Of a stretch of DNA of 64,000 bases, positions 19,094 to 29,724 are shown piece after piece. The notes under the pieces are model-generated. The model had not been told where the DNA came from. It worked only from the letters and a program-made list of their open reading frames with translations, and ran no database searches. This stretch comes from Gammaproteobacteria bacterium (GTDB lineage: Bacteria > Pseudomonadota > Gammaproteobacteria > Steroidobacterales > Woeseiaceae), in assembly GCA_003331585.1 (NCBI GenBank), contig QOPG01000002.1, forward strand, positions 50,156-114,155. The letters run 5' to 3'. The translations under genes were made by a program, and so were the position numbers. Every line of letters begins with the position of its first letter. The stretch's first letter is position 1.

Positions 19094-20662
19094 CTAAGAT
19101 GAAAAGTAGTTTTTTAAATAATCATCGAACGGTAACTGATCCTGAGCTTCTATTGATTGTTGTTTTTTAAGTGAATTTTCTGCCTCTTTTTCAAACAGTG
19201 CCTGCCTCTCATGACTGAGTGGCATAATGTTCGAGAAATATTCTTTTCTTTCATTTGCCAGATTCAAACCGTATTCTGAAAAACTGACTCCTTGATTCTG
19301 CAACTCATTCAACAACATTGCAGATGGTGTTTTATCTACATCATTAATCAACTTCATCTGTTTTTTTACAGAATCCGTGTATGCGGAACAATTCGTGCCA
19401 TTATCAAGTAGATTAGCAACTTTTAAAGTACCTTCTATTATTATTTCTGCCCACGATTTTAATGTGATAGACACCCCATTTTTTTGAAGTAAAAGATTAT
19501 TTTCTCTTCCATGAGTAGCAGTATTTGTATGGTTTTTTATTAATTCCTGATTGTTAGTTTTATTTATAAGTTCACTTTCTTCCAGCATACAGTATATTAA
19601 AAAAGCCTCAATAAAACGCATTGTTTCTTGATTAATACCGACAGGATCAAATACATTTAAATCTAATGATCTAACTTCAATGTATTCTACTCCTCCCCTA
19701 TCTAGAGCTGATGTAGGACGCTCCCCGGATCGAGCAACTCTTTTTGGTCTAACAGGACTATAATACTCATTCTCTATTTGAAGTTTATTTAGTGATAATT
19801 GCTGATACTGCCCATTATCAAGTAGCCCAATATCACTATAAGCTGGCTCAGACGTTGATATTGCAGTATTTAAATCGTCTGTATATTCGTGTAGATTATT
19901 CACCGAAATATTTATACTAGACTGCACTGTACTGGTATACCCTAAATCACTCATTCTAAGAGATGTAGCATAGGGCTGATAAATAGTTTTACTATCTAGT
20001 GATGGCATAGATGTTTTTATATTGCCAAGAAAAGATTTGCAAATAGCGGGAGAAGCACCGAACAGATATAAAATTAACCACCCGTTCCTCTTAAAATTTC
20101 TTACCATCGCCATATATTGCGATGAACGAAAATCAACCAGAGACTGTTCATTCTGTTCATTTGATTTATATATAGGCCAAAATTCATCTGGCAGTGAAAA
20201 ATTAAAATGTATACCTGAGATAGCCTGCATGTTACTTCCATATCTGAGACTGAGACCATTCCTATACACAGACTTCATTTTGCCAACGTTCGAACTACCG
20301 TATTTAGCAATCGGAATACTATCATCTCGACCTAGGGCACAAGGCATACTTGCTACCCACAACAACTCATCATCTATATTTTCATATGTAAATTTATGAA
20401 TATCACACAATAAACTCATGACTCCCCATGTATCTTTATATGCAGGAGTAACAAACTCTAGTAATGATTCCGAAAAATCAGTCGTAATGAATTTATTCGT
20501 TAATGCAGATCCTAAGCTTTTTGGGTGATCGCTTTGAGATATTTCGCCATTAAGATTTATCCTCAATGATTCTTTTTCGATCCCTTTTATGCCGTCACAA
20601 AGAATATCCTCTCTGCCAGAATCAGAAATCAATTTAAGTCTTTTTTCGAGCGATGACTTCAT
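19094..20662 (-). CDS. gshA: Glutamate–cysteine ligase
   Basis: GIEKESLRINLNGEIS, DFSESLLEFVTPAY, GIHFNFSLPDEFW, YIEVRSLDLNVFDP; length similar to proteobacterial GshA. Confidence 0.93.
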   Translation of the reverse strand: MKSSLEKRLKLISDSGREDILCDGIKGIEKESLRINLNGEISQSDHPKSLGSALTNKFITTDFSESLLEFVTPAYKDTWGVMSLLCDIHKFTYENIDDELLWVASMPCALGRDDSIPIAKYGSSNVGKMKSVYRNGLSLRYGSNMQAISGIHFNFSLPDEFWPIYKSNEQNEQSLVDFRSSQYMAMVRNFKRNGWLILYLFGASPAICKSFLGNIKTSMPSLDSKTIYQPYATSLRMSDLGYTSTVQSSINISVNNLHEYTDDLNTAISTSEPAYSDIGLLDNGQYQQLSLNKLQIENEYYSPVRPKRVARSGERPTSALDRGGVEYIEVRSLDLNVFDPVGINQETMRFIEAFLIYCMLEESELINKTNNQELIKNHTNTATHGRENNLLLQKNGVSITLKSWAEIIIEGTLKVANLLDNGTNCSAYTDSVKKQMKLINDVDKTPSAMLLNELQNQGVSFSEYGLNLANERKEYFSNIMPLSHERQALFEKEAENSLKKQQSIEAQDQLPFDDYLKNYFSS

Positions 20663-20845
20663 TTCTGATTTTTACCAATTTTATCCATTTTAATCATAAG
20701 TAATTCTAACATTTTAAAGTTATTTAAAAATAATTTCGTAAAATTCATCTTTAAGCTTCACTTGAGAAATATAAAATGATTAAATTAAATTTTAATTAAG
20801 TTAAAGGGTGAAAGATTGGTTAAAATTATAACCGTCTAGAAAATT

Positions 20846-21214
20846 ATGAAAATCATATTTAAGTTATTCTTTTTAGTAAATGTAATGATAGCATTTCCAG
20901 CATTTGCAGCCTGTGAATATCCATCAAAAGTTAATATACCGAATGGCGCAACAAGCACAACAGAAGAATTTATGGCTGGCTATCAAGCTGTTAGAAAATG
21001 GGTTGATGATATGAATATGTATCTAGAATGCATAGACCAAGACACAATATCTATGATATCGATGCTTAAAATCAATCAGCAACATACACCAGAGGCTGAA
21101 GCGACGATCGTTGAACATCAAGACAAGAAATATAATGCTGCAGTTGAAGATCAACAAAAAGTAGCTGAACTGCTAAATATTCAGGTTAGGGCATATAAAG
21201 CAGCACAAGAATAG
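20846..21214 (+). CDS. Hypothetical exported protein
   Basis: Signal peptide ending AFAACEYPS; 122 aa; 5' and 3' gaps consistent with a stand-alone gene. Confidence 0.7.
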   Translation: MKIIFKLFFLVNVMIAFPAFAACEYPSKVNIPNGATSTTEEFMAGYQAVRKWVDDMNMYLECIDQDTISMISMLKINQQHTPEAEATIVEHQDKKYNAAVEDQQKVAELLNIQVRAYKAAQE

Positions 21215-21318
21215 AAAAAACTTTCAGTAAAAATGTATACGCAATTAGCCTAGTCTGATTAATACATTCATTTACAGCAACATATCTAAGAATAATTCCT
21301 AAAAATAGAGGACTAGAA

Positions 21319-22296
21319 ATGAATAAACCTGTGCGAGTCACCATTACCGGTGCTGCTGGACAAATCGGATATCAATTGGCTTTTAGAATTGCTTCGGGTC
21401 AAATGTTAGGAGTAAATCAACCAATAATTCTTCAATTATTAGAAATCACACCCGCACTTTCCGCATTGAATGGAGTGTCAATGGAATTGGAGGATTGTGC
21501 ATTTCCTACTCTTAAGAAAATTATTGCTACTGATGATGCGAATGAAGCATTTGATCAATGTGATTTTGGGTTTTTAGTTGGTGCAATGCCACGAGGGCCT
21601 GGAATGGAAAGAAGTGATCTTCTTGAGGCAAATGCAAAAATTTTCACCCACCAAGGGTTAGCCATAAATAATAATGCCAATAAAAATGTGAAGATTTTGG
21701 TTGTAGGTAACCCTGCAAATACAAATGCTTTAATTGCAAGCTCTAATGCGCCTGATATTGATCCAAAAAACTTCACTGCTATGACAAGACTTGATCATAA
21801 TCGTGCGAAATCATATCTGGCAAAAAAGCTTGGTGTTCAAAGCAATGAAATTCAAAATATGATTATTTGGGGAAATCATTCTGCTACACAATACCCTGAT
21901 ATTAGTCATGTAACTTGTGATGATCAAAGAGTTTTAGATGCAGTTAGTTTGGAATGGATAGAAAGTGACTTCATACCGACAGTTCAGCAAAGAGGTGCAG
22001 AAATAATAAAAGCTAGAGGTGCTTCATCAGCTGCATCCGCAGCTTCAGCCGCTATTGATCACATGAGAGATTGGTCGCTAGGGACATCAGATAAAAGTTG
22101 GGTAAGTATGGCCGTTCCATCTGATGGAAGTTACGGTATCTCTCCAGGTATTATTTTTTCATTTCCCGTGATTTGCAAAGATGGTAATTTTGAAATAGTG
22201 AAAGATCTTAAAATAAATGAATTTAGCAAGGATCGAATACTAATAACTGAGAGTGAATTGAGAGAAGAGAGAAGTGCAATTGAGAGTCTATTGTAG
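21319..22296 (+). CDS. mdh: Malate dehydrogenase
   Basis: [62 protein letters not shown] upstream. Confidence 0.95.
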   Translation: MNKPVRVTITGAAGQIGYQLAFRIASGQMLGVNQPIILQLLEITPALSALNGVSMELEDCAFPTLKKIIATDDANEAFDQCDFGFLVGAMPRGPGMERSDLLEANAKIFTHQGLAINNNANKNVKILVVGNPANTNALIASSNAPDIDPKNFTAMTRLDHNRAKSYLAKKLGVQSNEIQNMIIWGNHSATQYPDISHVTCDDQRVLDAVSLEWIESDFIPTVQQRGAEIIKARGASSAASAASAAIDHMRDWSLGTSDKSWVSMAVPSDGSYGISPGIIFSFPVICKDGNFEIVKDLKINEFSKDRILITESELREERSAIESLL

Positions 22297-22418
22297 GAAA
22301 TGACAATATCTACCTTAACTTATCCATCATTATTAAATAATCACCATTTATAAATCGTAATTGTTAATATACTATTATCCTTATATTCACTGATTAATTT
22401 TTTTGGAAAAAACAACTT

Positions 22419-24863
22419 ATGTTTGAATTATTAATAGATTTTTTATGGCTGGCGTCTTGTTTGTTAGTATTTTTTGGTGTTACTTTTCACAGAGTAAATT
22501 TACAGCTTTCAACTCTTATATTTACCTTATATGCCTATGTTTTTTTTATATTTGCTCAGGGCCATATCCTTCTAAATCTCATACTGTGGATCATAATCCT
22601 TATATTACTATTAGTTAATATAACTCCTCTAAGACGCTCCAGACTGACCAAGCCGTTATTAAATATATACAAAAGAATGGTTCCAAAAATGTCTAGCACA
22701 GAGAAAGAAGCTCTGGAGGCAGGTGGAGTGTGGTGGGAAGGTCAGCTATTTTCAGGAAAGCCGGATTGGAATGTTTTAATGAAAATGAAGAAGCCCTCAT
22801 TATCCTCGGACGAAAAAGCATTTATCGAAGGTCCCTGTGAAAAGTTATGTGAAATGCTAGATGATTGGCAAATCTCTCACGAAGAAGGTGATTTGTCAGA
22901 AAAGATTTGGAGTTACCTGAAACAAGAAAGATTTTTCGCGATGATCATACCAAAAAAATACGGTGGTCTAGAGTTCTCGTCATATGCGAATGCGATGGTA
23001 ATCGCAAAAATTGCAAGTAGAAATGCTGTAGCATCTTCAACTGTTGGTGTTCCAAATTCACTGGGCCCAGCAGAGCTTCTCTTACATTATGGAACGGATA
23101 AACAAAAAAAATATTATCTTCCGAGACTTGCTTCAGGAGATGAAATTCCTTGCTTTGCATTAACCTCACTTGAGGCAGGATCAGATGCTTCAGCAATAAT
23201 TGACTCTGGCGTTGTATGTAGAGGCACTTGGAATGATGAAGAGATAATAGGAATAAGATTAAACTGGAGCAAGAGATATATAACTCTTGCACCTGTTGCT
23301 TCAGTTCTTGGTTTGGCTTTTAAATTGTCTGATCCTGATAATCTTATTGGTGAAAAAAATGATTATGGAATAACGGCAGCACTTATACCAACAAATCTAG
23401 ATGGTATTTCAATCGGACGCCGACATCTTCCAATGAATGTTCCTTTCCAAAATGGACCCACAAGTGGCAAAGATGTCTTTGTTCCACTCGATTTTATAAT
23501 TGGTGGGAAAGAGATGGCCGGTAAAGGATGGAAGATGCTAGTTGAATGCTTGTCGGTTGGAAGAGCGATTACACTTCCATCAACAGCAATGGGTGGCGGT
23601 CAGGCTGCTGCCTATGCTTCAGGCGCTTACGCTCAGATAAGAAAGCAATTTAATTTACCTATATCTCAATTTGATGGCATCAAAGAGTCTCTTGCTAGAA
23701 TAGCTGGATACACTTATACGATGAATGCTGCTGTTTCTGTTACATCTGGTGCAATCGACATGGGGGAAAAACCAGCAGTACCGTCAGCAATATTAAAGTA
23801 CCATTGCACAGAAATGGGAAGAAAAATTGCTAATGATGCAATGGACATTCATGGAGGAAAAGCAATCATGATGGGGCCAAAAAATTATATGGGTAGAAGT
23901 TTTATGGCAACACCAATTGCGATTACAGTTGAAGGGGCTAATATTTTAACAAGAAGTCTAATTATTTTTGGTCAAGGAGCTGTGAGATGCCATCCTTTTG
24001 TTCTAGATGAATTAGAGGCAGCCCAAGATGAGAATGAAAAAAATGGATTAATAGCTTTTGATAAAGCATTATTTGGTCACATTGGTTACGCGATAAGCAA
24101 CATTTCACGATCTCTGGTTTTAGCAATTACACAAGCGAAATATAGCAAATCGCCAGTTAACACTATAACGAAAAGATATTATCAACATATTAATAGATAT
24201 AGTGCTGCATTCGCAGTTGCATCTGACTTTGCAATGCTATCACTGGGCGGAGAGCTAAAAAAGAAGGAGCTTTTATCAGCAAGATTAGGTGATGTACTCA
24301 GCTCTTTATATCTTGCTTCTGCAACATTAAAACATTACGAGAATCAGAATTATAAGTCAGATGACTTTCCACTGGTTGAGTGGTCTGTGAGATCAATGAT
24401 GTATGAGGCTCAAGAAAAACTTCATCATTTCTTAATCAATATGCCTAACAAAGCATTATCTTTATTTCTCAGATTTATTATATTTCCAAGGGGACGTTCT
24501 TATTCCCCTCCTTCTGATACACTGACAAAAAAAGTAGCGAATATCATTACTACTGTAGGGGACAGTCGAAACCGGCTTAGTGAAAATGCATACACAGCGA
24601 ATGAAAATCAAAACCCACTAGGATTTCTTCAGGAAGCATTAGAGTTATCTGAAAAAAGTTTACTAATTGAAGCAAAGCTTCATCAAGCCAAGAAGGATGG
24701 TATGTTGACTAGTAATTATCTTGGCCACCAAATAGAAGAAGCTAAATCTCAAGGAATTTTAGATAGCAACGAAATAAAAGAAATAAAAATACTGCACAAA
24801 AAGGTTTCTGAAATCTTAGCGGTTGACGATTTCCATCAAAATGAATTTAAAAAAAATAAATAA
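22419..24863 (+). CDS. fadE: FadE-type acyl-CoA dehydrogenase (814 aa, N-terminal membrane segment)
   Basis: N-terminal hydrophobic helices, FFAMIIPKKYGGLEFSSYANA, TSLEAGSDASAIIDSG, IHGGKAIMMGPKNYMGRSFMATPIAITVEGANILTRSLIIFGQGAVRCHPF. Confidence 0.92.
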   Translation: MFELLIDFLWLASCLLVFFGVTFHRVNLQLSTLIFTLYAYVFFIFAQGHILLNLILWIIILILLLVNITPLRRSRLTKPLLNIYKRMVPKMSSTEKEALEAGGVWWEGQLFSGKPDWNVLMKMKKPSLSSDEKAFIEGPCEKLCEMLDDWQISHEEGDLSEKIWSYLKQERFFAMIIPKKYGGLEFSSYANAMVIAKIASRNAVASSTVGVPNSLGPAELLLHYGTDKQKKYYLPRLASGDEIPCFALTSLEAGSDASAIIDSGVVCRGTWNDEEIIGIRLNWSKRYITLAPVASVLGLAFKLSDPDNLIGEKNDYGITAALIPTNLDGISIGRRHLPMNVPFQNGPTSGKDVFVPLDFIIGGKEMAGKGWKMLVECLSVGRAITLPSTAMGGGQAAAYASGAYAQIRKQFNLPISQFDGIKESLARIAGYTYTMNAAVSVTSGAIDMGEKPAVPSAILKYHCTEMGRKIANDAMDIHGGKAIMMGPKNYMGRSFMATPIAITVEGANILTRSLIIFGQGAVRCHPFVLDELEAAQDENEKNGLIAFDKALFGHIGYAISNISRSLVLAITQAKYSKSPVNTITKRYYQHINRYSAAFAVASDFAMLSLGGELKKKELLSARLGDVLSSLYLASATLKHYENQNYKSDDFPLVEWSVRSMMYEAQEKLHHFLINMPNKALSLFLRFIIFPRGRSYSPPSDTLTKKVANIITTVGDSRNRLSENAYTANENQNPLGFLQEALELSEKSLLIEAKLHQAKKDGMLTSNYLGHQIEEAKSQGILDSNEIKEIKILHKKVSEILAVDDFHQNEFKKNK

Positions 24864-24904
24864 TAAATAAAAGTTTTACTTATTTAAATAACTGGAGAAA
24901 AAAA

Positions 24905-25387
24905 TTGACCAAAAAAAACGCCTTTTTCATAGCCTTAATTTCGTTAATAATTTCATCTTGCGATACAAACAAACAAAATACAGAGTCAAATCAAAGCAAT
25001 GAAAGTATGTTCATTGATGTTCCTAAAATTCAAAAAAAGCTAGCTCCGAGTAATGCAAAAGTTTTTTTTCTAAAACCATCTGCAGGCCAAACAATATCTG
25101 GCCCAGTGAATGTTGAATTTGGTGTCGACAATATTGAGATTGTCCCATCAGGTCAAGATACTCCTTTATCTGGTCATCATCATATAATTATAAATGCAGA
25201 TTTACCCAATATGGACCTTCCAATACCAGCAGATGAAAACTATGTTCATTTTGGGGATGGAAGCTCAAAAACCACTCTCAATCTCAAAAAAGGAGAGCAT
25301 ACACTTCAATTGATATTGGGAGATTATCTCCATATCCCTCATGACCCTCCAATTTACTCAGAAAAAATAACAATATTTGTAGAGTAA
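24905..25387 (+). CDS. DUF4399-like lipoprotein (TTG start)
   Basis: Lipobox IISSCDT; FLKPSAGQTISGPVNVEFGV...SGHHHIIINADLP...LQLILGDYLHIPHDPPIYSEKITI. Confidence 0.8.
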   Translation: MTKKNAFFIALISLIISSCDTNKQNTESNQSNESMFIDVPKIQKKLAPSNAKVFFLKPSAGQTISGPVNVEFGVDNIEIVPSGQDTPLSGHHHIIINADLPNMDLPIPADENYVHFGDGSSKTTLNLKKGEHTLQLILGDYLHIPHDPPIYSEKITIFVE

Positions 25388-25414
25388 TTAAGTAGTGATC
25401 CAGGAACTCACATC

Positions 25415-26899
25415 ATGAAAAAGGAACAAAAGCCAATTGGTATTAGTGGTATTGCAGGATATGTTCCTCCATATAGAGTTTGGCTGAGAGATTGGTGCGA
25501 ATGGACTAATAATCAATGGCCAAAAACAAGAGAAGTAGTTGGTCGTAGCTTTAGGCTTCGTGGACCTCATCAAAGTATATATACTATGGCTGCGAATGCA
25601 GTAATGCGTCTAATAGATCAATATGATATAAATCCTGAGAATATAAAGTTTTTAGCTCTAGGAACCGAATCAAGTACAGATAACTCTGCTGGCACAATAA
25701 TCATAAAAGGTATGATAAACGATGCCCTTTTATCGCAAGGCAGGCCAATGATTCATAGAAGCTGCGAAGTTCCTGAATATAAACATGCTTGCTTGGGAGG
25801 TGTTTATGCGATGAAAGGTGCCATAAGGCATATCGCATTGGATGGTGCTGGAAGTGTGGGAATTGTGGTTTGCTCTGATATTGCGGAATATGCAATCGGA
25901 AGCAGTGGTGAACCAACCCAAGGTGCTGGAGCGATAGCAATGCTGCTTGAAGAAAATCCAAAACTAGCAGAAATCGACTTACATAAATCTGGCTCTGCAT
26001 CGGATTATCGAATCCTTGATTTTAGGAAACCGATGATTCGTTTTTGTTATCAAGATCGTGATTTAGATCAACAGGTACAGGATTTTCCTGTGTTTAATGG
26101 TAAATATTCCACGACATGCTATCTCGATGAAACATTACATGCTCTAGAAGATATGTTCACTAAAAGAAATTTGCAATCTATTAAATATCTTCGATCATTA
26201 AAAACAGTTTTTATGCATCGCCCATACAGAAAAATGCCAGAAACAGGTTTATCTATGGCTTATTTATTCGGATTAACTAAGGGTGATACTGATGATCAAG
26301 CTGAGTTTAATTCTTATTGCTATGAAGCTGGGATAAATCCAAGAGATGCAATAGAGGAAATGAGAAACTTTACACCAGATTTAAAGAAAATAGCTAACCC
26401 CTCTGACTTAAATAAAGATGCATATCCGCTTGCTATGAATATTTTCAGAGTTTTCAGAGCTTCAAGGCATTATCGAAGAGAAATTTTAGATAAGATGGCA
26501 CTCGGAAGTGACACTATGTTAGACCTCGGTAATCTCTATACCGCAGCATTACCTGCTTGGATCGCAGCAGGATTTGAACAAGCACTTCAAGAAAATATTA
26601 GTCTTGAAAATTCCGAGATACTAACCTTCGGATATGGAAGTGGGGACGCTGCAGAAGTAATCCCAATGACCGTCAATAGCAATTGGCGTTCAGCCGCTAA
26701 AAATATCAGCTTTTCAGACTCCATGACATTCACTATAGATCTTAATAAGGAGCAGTATTTGAATTTGCACGAAGGAAAATCCTCTAAAGATTTAGAATAC
26801 AAATATAATGATGAATTCATTATAGATAGTGTAGGAAATACTCTGAAGAATAACTTTCAGGACATGGGAATTGAGTACCACCGCTATATCGGAAAATAG
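25415..26899 (+). CDS. mvaS: Hydroxymethylglutaryl-CoA synthase family protein (about 494 aa)
   Basis: GISGIAGYVPPYR, GTESSTDNSAG, catalytic Cys region EYKHACLGGVYAM, HRPYRKMPETGLSMAYLFG; convergent with the mevalonate operon. Confidence 0.82.
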   Translation: MKKEQKPIGISGIAGYVPPYRVWLRDWCEWTNNQWPKTREVVGRSFRLRGPHQSIYTMAANAVMRLIDQYDINPENIKFLALGTESSTDNSAGTIIIKGMINDALLSQGRPMIHRSCEVPEYKHACLGGVYAMKGAIRHIALDGAGSVGIVVCSDIAEYAIGSSGEPTQGAGAIAMLLEENPKLAEIDLHKSGSASDYRILDFRKPMIRFCYQDRDLDQQVQDFPVFNGKYSTTCYLDETLHALEDMFTKRNLQSIKYLRSLKTVFMHRPYRKMPETGLSMAYLFGLTKGDTDDQAEFNSYCYEAGINPRDAIEEMRNFTPDLKKIANPSDLNKDAYPLAMNIFRVFRASRHYRREILDKMALGSDTMLDLGNLYTAALPAWIAAGFEQALQENISLENSEILTFGYGSGDAAEVIPMTVNSNWRSAAKNISFSDSMTFTIDLNKEQYLNLHEGKSSKDLEYKYNDEFIIDSVGNTLKNNFQDMGIEYHRYIGK

Positions 26900-26906
26900 T
26901 CACTTT

Positions 26907-27482
26907 CTATATAGTTGTATACTGCCTTAAAGTCTTTTGATATGTAGTTGACAGAGTATGCCACTCCATTTCAAACCAAGGAGTATACTCATTTTTATTT
27001 TCCATTTTGCTGAGAAGATCGCGAGTTTCAATGTATTTCACGAGGCTAATTTCGTTCTCATTTATATCTAAATCTTCGTCTATTTTTCCTAAAAATACTG
27101 AACATAACTCATTTTCTGACCCGATATTTTTATACTCAGCTGTGTATGAAAATTTATAAACATATTCCAATATAACTTTTTTTATCCCAAGTTCATCGGA
27201 TAGCCTGCGATGAGCAGCATTCAAGATCTCTTCGCCTTTTCGCGGATGACTGCAACAGGTATTCGACCAAAATAAAGGCCAAAGTTTTTTTTGAGAACTT
27301 CTTTTTTGAATTAAAAGTTGACCATTGGTATTGAACAAAAAAATTGAGAAAGCCCGATGAAGAACTCCTTTGTTTTTATGGCATTCCAATTTACTTAGAT
27401 TGCCTATCTCATTATCTTCAAAATCCACAATAATTAAGTTTTCATGATCGTACGAAACTATATTTTTAGAATTATTTTTCAT
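26907..27482 (-). CDS. idi: Isopentenyl-diphosphate delta-isomerase, type I (Nudix)
   Basis: HKNKGVLHRAFSIFLFNTNGQLLIQKRSSQKKLWPLFWSNTCCSHPRKGE, AAHRRLSDELGI. Confidence 0.93.
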   Translation of the reverse strand: MKNNSKNIVSYDHENLIIVDFEDNEIGNLSKLECHKNKGVLHRAFSIFLFNTNGQLLIQKRSSQKKLWPLFWSNTCCSHPRKGEEILNAAHRRLSDELGIKKVILEYVYKFSYTAEYKNIGSENELCSVFLGKIDEDLDINENEISLVKYIETRDLLSKMENKNEYTPWFEMEWHTLSTTYQKTLRQYTTI

Positions 27483-29724
27483 AAAATTTAGTACTTTTAT
27501 TGATTACAATAGTCTCATAACCAGCGTTTTTTAGATTCTCAGAAATATTTAATTCCATTTCAGGGCATAATGCGATTATCGAGCCCCCTCCACCAGAGCC
27601 AGTTATTTTTGCTCCCAAGGCTCCCGATGATCTTGATATTTCTATCATTGATTCTAGATCCGGATTTGATACCCCAATTGAATTTAATAGTCCTTGTGAG
27701 ATGTTCATTAGATACCCCAACTCATCATAATTTTTCTTTTTTAATGCATGGAATCCTTTTTTTGAAATATCTCCCATTTGATTAAATATATTCTGATAAA
27801 TTGATTTATTTTGCTTGTATAGATTATTTACAGTTCTTACCATATCTGCTGTTTTTGACGAACTTTTGCTTAAGCCTATGACTATTGGTAATGATCCTGA
27901 TATATCATTTGATAAAGTCTCTATAGATTTTCCCTCCTTAAATAGGATCGCTGAATTATAAGTTGCGACTGTATTGTCTATTCCAGAAGGTGTTATATGA
28001 TTTACTTTTTCACACTCAAATGCAATCTGATTTATTTCTTCAATTGATTTTGATAACTGAAGAGTGTTTATAATTGCTTTACATAAAGCAACAGAAAATG
28101 AAGCTGAAGCTCCCAATCCCATTGCTAATGGTATTCTAGAATGAATTTCAAATTGAGCATCAAATTCGTCAACATTGAGAGAGTTGCATATGATTTTCAC
28201 CATACTTTTAAAATACTCAAAGAACTCTGATCCTTTGGAAACCCTGATATTCCTATAGCCAGATAATACAAATAAAGATTTTTTCGATCTCTTGGAGATG
28301 ATTACATCAACTGCTGATTCAATTGGACAAGCTATTGCATATTGCTTATAGACAACTCCATGCTCTCCCAGAAGAATATATTTTCCTGATGCAGAACCCC
28401 TAAAAATTTTATTATCTTTTTTAAGTTGATTTGTTTTGGATAGCTGCTTTATTTTTTTTTCTAATATTTCCTTTGCTTTCCATGATTTAATCTCACCAGA
28501 GTCAATCATTTCTCTTACAACTTCTGAAAAAAATTGACCAGGAACACCAGCACTTACAGCTACACTTCTGGCATGCAGTTTCATATGTCCTTGCTGAATT
28601 CCCCCTGTTACAAGAGCTCTTAATGCCGCTAAGTTTTGAGCTAGTCCAACAGCACCGATCAACTCCGATAACTCTGATGATGATTTTACTTTTGTTATAT
28701 TTAAACCTAAGCGAGCTCCAGGATTAGCAGCTAAAGATCCTCCTACAATACCCAATTTTAACGGTAACAATAACTGTCCAACGAGATTACCATTTGAATT
28801 AAGACTCCATTTAGATAAAGATTTGTAATGCCCGTTAGATGAAGCATATGCATGTGCTCCTGCCTCTATCGCACGCCAATCATTGCCAGTAGCAATGGCA
28901 ACTGCATCAACTCCATTCATAATTCCTTTGTTATGAGTTGCAGCACGATATGGATCTGATAGAGCAAAATTACATGCATTTATTATCCCATCTCTTACTT
29001 CTTCTCCACTATATCCATTCTTATTTAAAAAATTTGTTTTAATTTCTGCGTCTATTTTAACTATTGATCTGTCTGTGTAATTCGAAAGAATCTTAAGACC
29101 AGTTTTTGCTTCTACTAATTTTTCTAAATAAACAGACAGTTCTTCACACAAAGAATTGACTAAATTTGCTCCCATTGCATCGGATGTATTGACCAATAGA
29201 TGAAGAACAATTGAGGTCTCTTGGCCAAGATTTATTTTATGAATTTCTATTTCCTCGACACCTCCTCCCCTTTTTACAAGATTTGGAAGCAAATTATTCG
29301 CTCTTTTTAATATTTCAGACCTATGTTCACTTAAAATGGAAATCTGTTTTTCGATATCTTTAATTCCAATAAATTGAATCTGGCCGATTAGAAATGATTC
29401 TTTTAACCTTGCAGTAAATCCACCACTATTTTTAATGATTTTTGCTGCACTACTTACTCCAGCAACTATCGATGGCTCCTCTACCACCATTGGCACAATA
29501 TATTCTTTTCCATTGACTAAAAAATTAGACGCAATTGAGAGAGGTAACCCAAAAACACCGATAACGTTCTCTGACATTTTATCTGCGTTATCAATAGATA
29601 AAACCTGGCTTTGATTTTCTAGGATTATCTTTTCATCAGAAGAGATAAGTCCCATTTTATATAAAACCTCAATCCTTTGATCTGTATCAAGATTGTAAAA
29701 TTTATTAATTATCGATTTATCCAT
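27472..29724 (-). CDS. Bifunctional HMG-CoA reductase (class II, N-terminal) – mevalonate kinase (C-terminal) fusion
   Basis: aa 1–~428 HMGR (ENVIGVFGLPLSIASNFLVNGKEYIVPMVVEEPSIVAGVSSAAK, DAMGANLVNSLCE, ATHNKGIMNGVDAVAIATGNDWRAIEAGAHAYAS); aa ~440–750 GHMP kinase (GSASGKYILLGEHGVVY, PLAMGLGASASFSVALCKA, GAKITGSGGGGSIIAL). One uninterrupted frame, checked across the junction at nucleotide level. Confidence 0.92.
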   Translation of the reverse strand: MDKSIINKFYNLDTDQRIEVLYKMGLISSDEKIILENQSQVLSIDNADKMSENVIGVFGLPLSIASNFLVNGKEYIVPMVVEEPSIVAGVSSAAKIIKNSGGFTARLKESFLIGQIQFIGIKDIEKQISILSEHRSEILKRANNLLPNLVKRGGGVEEIEIHKINLGQETSIVLHLLVNTSDAMGANLVNSLCEELSVYLEKLVEAKTGLKILSNYTDRSIVKIDAEIKTNFLNKNGYSGEEVRDGIINACNFALSDPYRAATHNKGIMNGVDAVAIATGNDWRAIEAGAHAYASSNGHYKSLSKWSLNSNGNLVGQLLLPLKLGIVGGSLAANPGARLGLNITKVKSSSELSELIGAVGLAQNLAALRALVTGGIQQGHMKLHARSVAVSAGVPGQFFSEVVREMIDSGEIKSWKAKEILEKKIKQLSKTNQLKKDNKIFRGSASGKYILLGEHGVVYKQYAIACPIESAVDVIISKRSKKSLFVLSGYRNIRVSKGSEFFEYFKSMVKIICNSLNVDEFDAQFEIHSRIPLAMGLGASASFSVALCKAIINTLQLSKSIEEINQIAFECEKVNHITPSGIDNTVATYNSAILFKEGKSIETLSNDISGSLPIVIGLSKSSSKTADMVRTVNNLYKQNKSIYQNIFNQMGDISKKGFHALKKKNYDELGYLMNISQGLLNSIGVSNPDLESMIEISRSSGALGAKITGSGGGGSIIALCPEMELNISENLKNAGYETIVINKSTKFYEK

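Noticed and set aside
20022-20399. + strand 125-aa ORF inside gshA
   Set aside because: Antisense shadow of a conserved enzyme; no domain recognised.
22945-23292. − strand 115-aa ORF inside fadE
   Set aside because: Antisense shadow ORF with Leu/Ser/His bias; the sense-frame FadE motifs are intact across it.
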